Below, in pieces: positions 63,487 to 64,000 of a DNA stretch of 64,000 nt (the first letter of the stretch is position 1; every line of letters begins with the position of its first letter). The notes beneath the pieces are model-generated. The model ran no database searches, was not told the origin of the DNA, and saw only the letters and a program-made list of their open reading frames with translations. The DNA lies in contig OU015674.1 of assembly GCA_907165275.2 (NCBI GenBank), positions 3,967,001-4,031,000 of the forward strand, given 5' to 3'. The translations under genes and the position numbers were made by a program. The DNA comes from Zygaena filipendulae. Its lineage: Eukaryota; Arthropoda; Insecta; Lepidoptera; Zygaenidae.

Positions 63487-64000
63487 TATATCATAAATGT
63501 GTACCTGCCGGAATAAAAAGAGCAAATATCCATTCCTATAGGCCCACTGGTCTGATAGCTAGTCGCTGTGCAAACAAATCACATCGATTCGTTGTTCGGT
63601 AGCGACGTGAAGGTAAGTATAACAAACAAACACAATTTGCATTTATAATACTTACCATAGTTATGGAAGTTTATTTTTTATTTTAATCTCCTAAGTTCTC
63701 CGACACAAGTCAGTGTAAGGGGATCTTAAAACTGCAACGATATTTCTCCGTCTACGGTAAAAGTGGATTACTCTAAAGTCTTACACTGTTTAAACTGTTT
63801 ATCCCATCCCTTCTTCCACGGCGATAAATTACGGTCACCCGAGAACCAAGAACGTTCAGGATTTGAGTTGATTCTGATTCGATTTTCCAAGAAATGTACC
63901 TAACTATAATTTATAAATAATGAAAGCGAGCGGGTTTCATTCAATTCCACAGGTATTTTCCATCATACCTTTCAATAGCCTTAATCTTTGCAACATCCAT
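63487..64000. other. Unassigned DNA to window end
   Basis: AAGGTAAGTATAACAAACAAAC with TTGCATTTATAATACTTACC at 63610-63660 is a Helitron 5' scrap in minus orientation. The remainder shows no gene or repeat recognised here. Confidence 0.35.

Overview
The window looks like gene-poor, repeat-dense nuclear DNA from a moth or butterfly (Lepidoptera, species not identified). The evidence is an A+T-rich background full of GTAGGTA/TACCTAC strings, spliceosomal intron signals, many short non-autonomous DNA transposons, and LINE 3' ends with pentanucleotide tails. I find no complete host gene, no rRNA and no convincing tRNA. The coding traces are all transposon-derived or pseudogenic: a LINE ORF1 (frameshifted) at 43.2-44.8 kb, the C-terminal end of a LINE reverse transcriptase at 46.0-46.3 kb, an internally deleted two-exon pseudogene at 48.2-49.3 kb that resembles the SWIM/YqaJ-type family, and a broken THAP zinc finger at 49.7-49.9 kb.

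Most recognisable sequence belongs to a few families, named here for internal use. (1) Helitron-like elements of about 200-230 bp with 5'-TC, a CCGCGG-type hairpin and 3'-CTAG inserted between A and T; about 35 full or partial copies carry at least six different 5' modules. (2) Family A, about 350 bp, TIR TACAACGTGTTAATGAATT, apparent TA target duplication (11.4, 13.9, 18.1, 26.3, 32.3 kb). (3) Family P, a nearly perfect 210-240 bp palindrome with TTA duplications, PIF/Harbinger-like (4.2, 53.1, 57.7, 59.2 kb plus fragments). (4) Family C, about 300 bp, carrying paired TGACGTCA octamers (16.9, 20.7, 22.1, 47.3, 54.3, 61.7 kb). (5) Family D, TIR TGGACRYAGATAAGCA (8.0, 39.6, 62.0 kb). (6) Family E, TIR GGGCCCTTATTCACTATGACC (12.3, 17.5, 23.9 kb). 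There are also single TIR elements at 5.8, 36.9, 38.4 and 52.7 kb.

Layout: 1-11 kb holds scattered Helitrons, P, D and a G+C-rich foldback element. 11-28 kb is a dense A/C/E/Helitron mosaic with repeated nesting. 28-36 kb is mostly unassigned A+T-rich DNA. 36-43 kb holds TIR elements, an exceptionally pure (ATTCT)38 tract and LINE tails. 43-50 kb holds the LINE and pseudogene cluster. 50-60 kb is mostly unassigned with P copies. 60-63.5 kb is the most structured part.

The best candidate for something undescribed is at 60,101-61,560. A 1,460-bp element with TIR TAGTACGG has inserted into a Helitron copy, with CTT flanking it on both sides. Inside are two oppositely oriented arrays of an 18-bp motif (ATCTGACGCGCTCGAGTA) at about 138-bp intervals, around a core with good splice signals. 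Right after it lies a triple nest: family C contains a tail-duplicated Helitron, which contains family D. The second notable object is a LINE insertion with a 14-bp target duplication that kept ORF1 but lost almost all of ORF2, the arrangement of mammalian HAL1 half-LINEs.

All calls come from reading the sequence. Family assignments need database searches, and copy boundaries without a stated target duplication are approximate.
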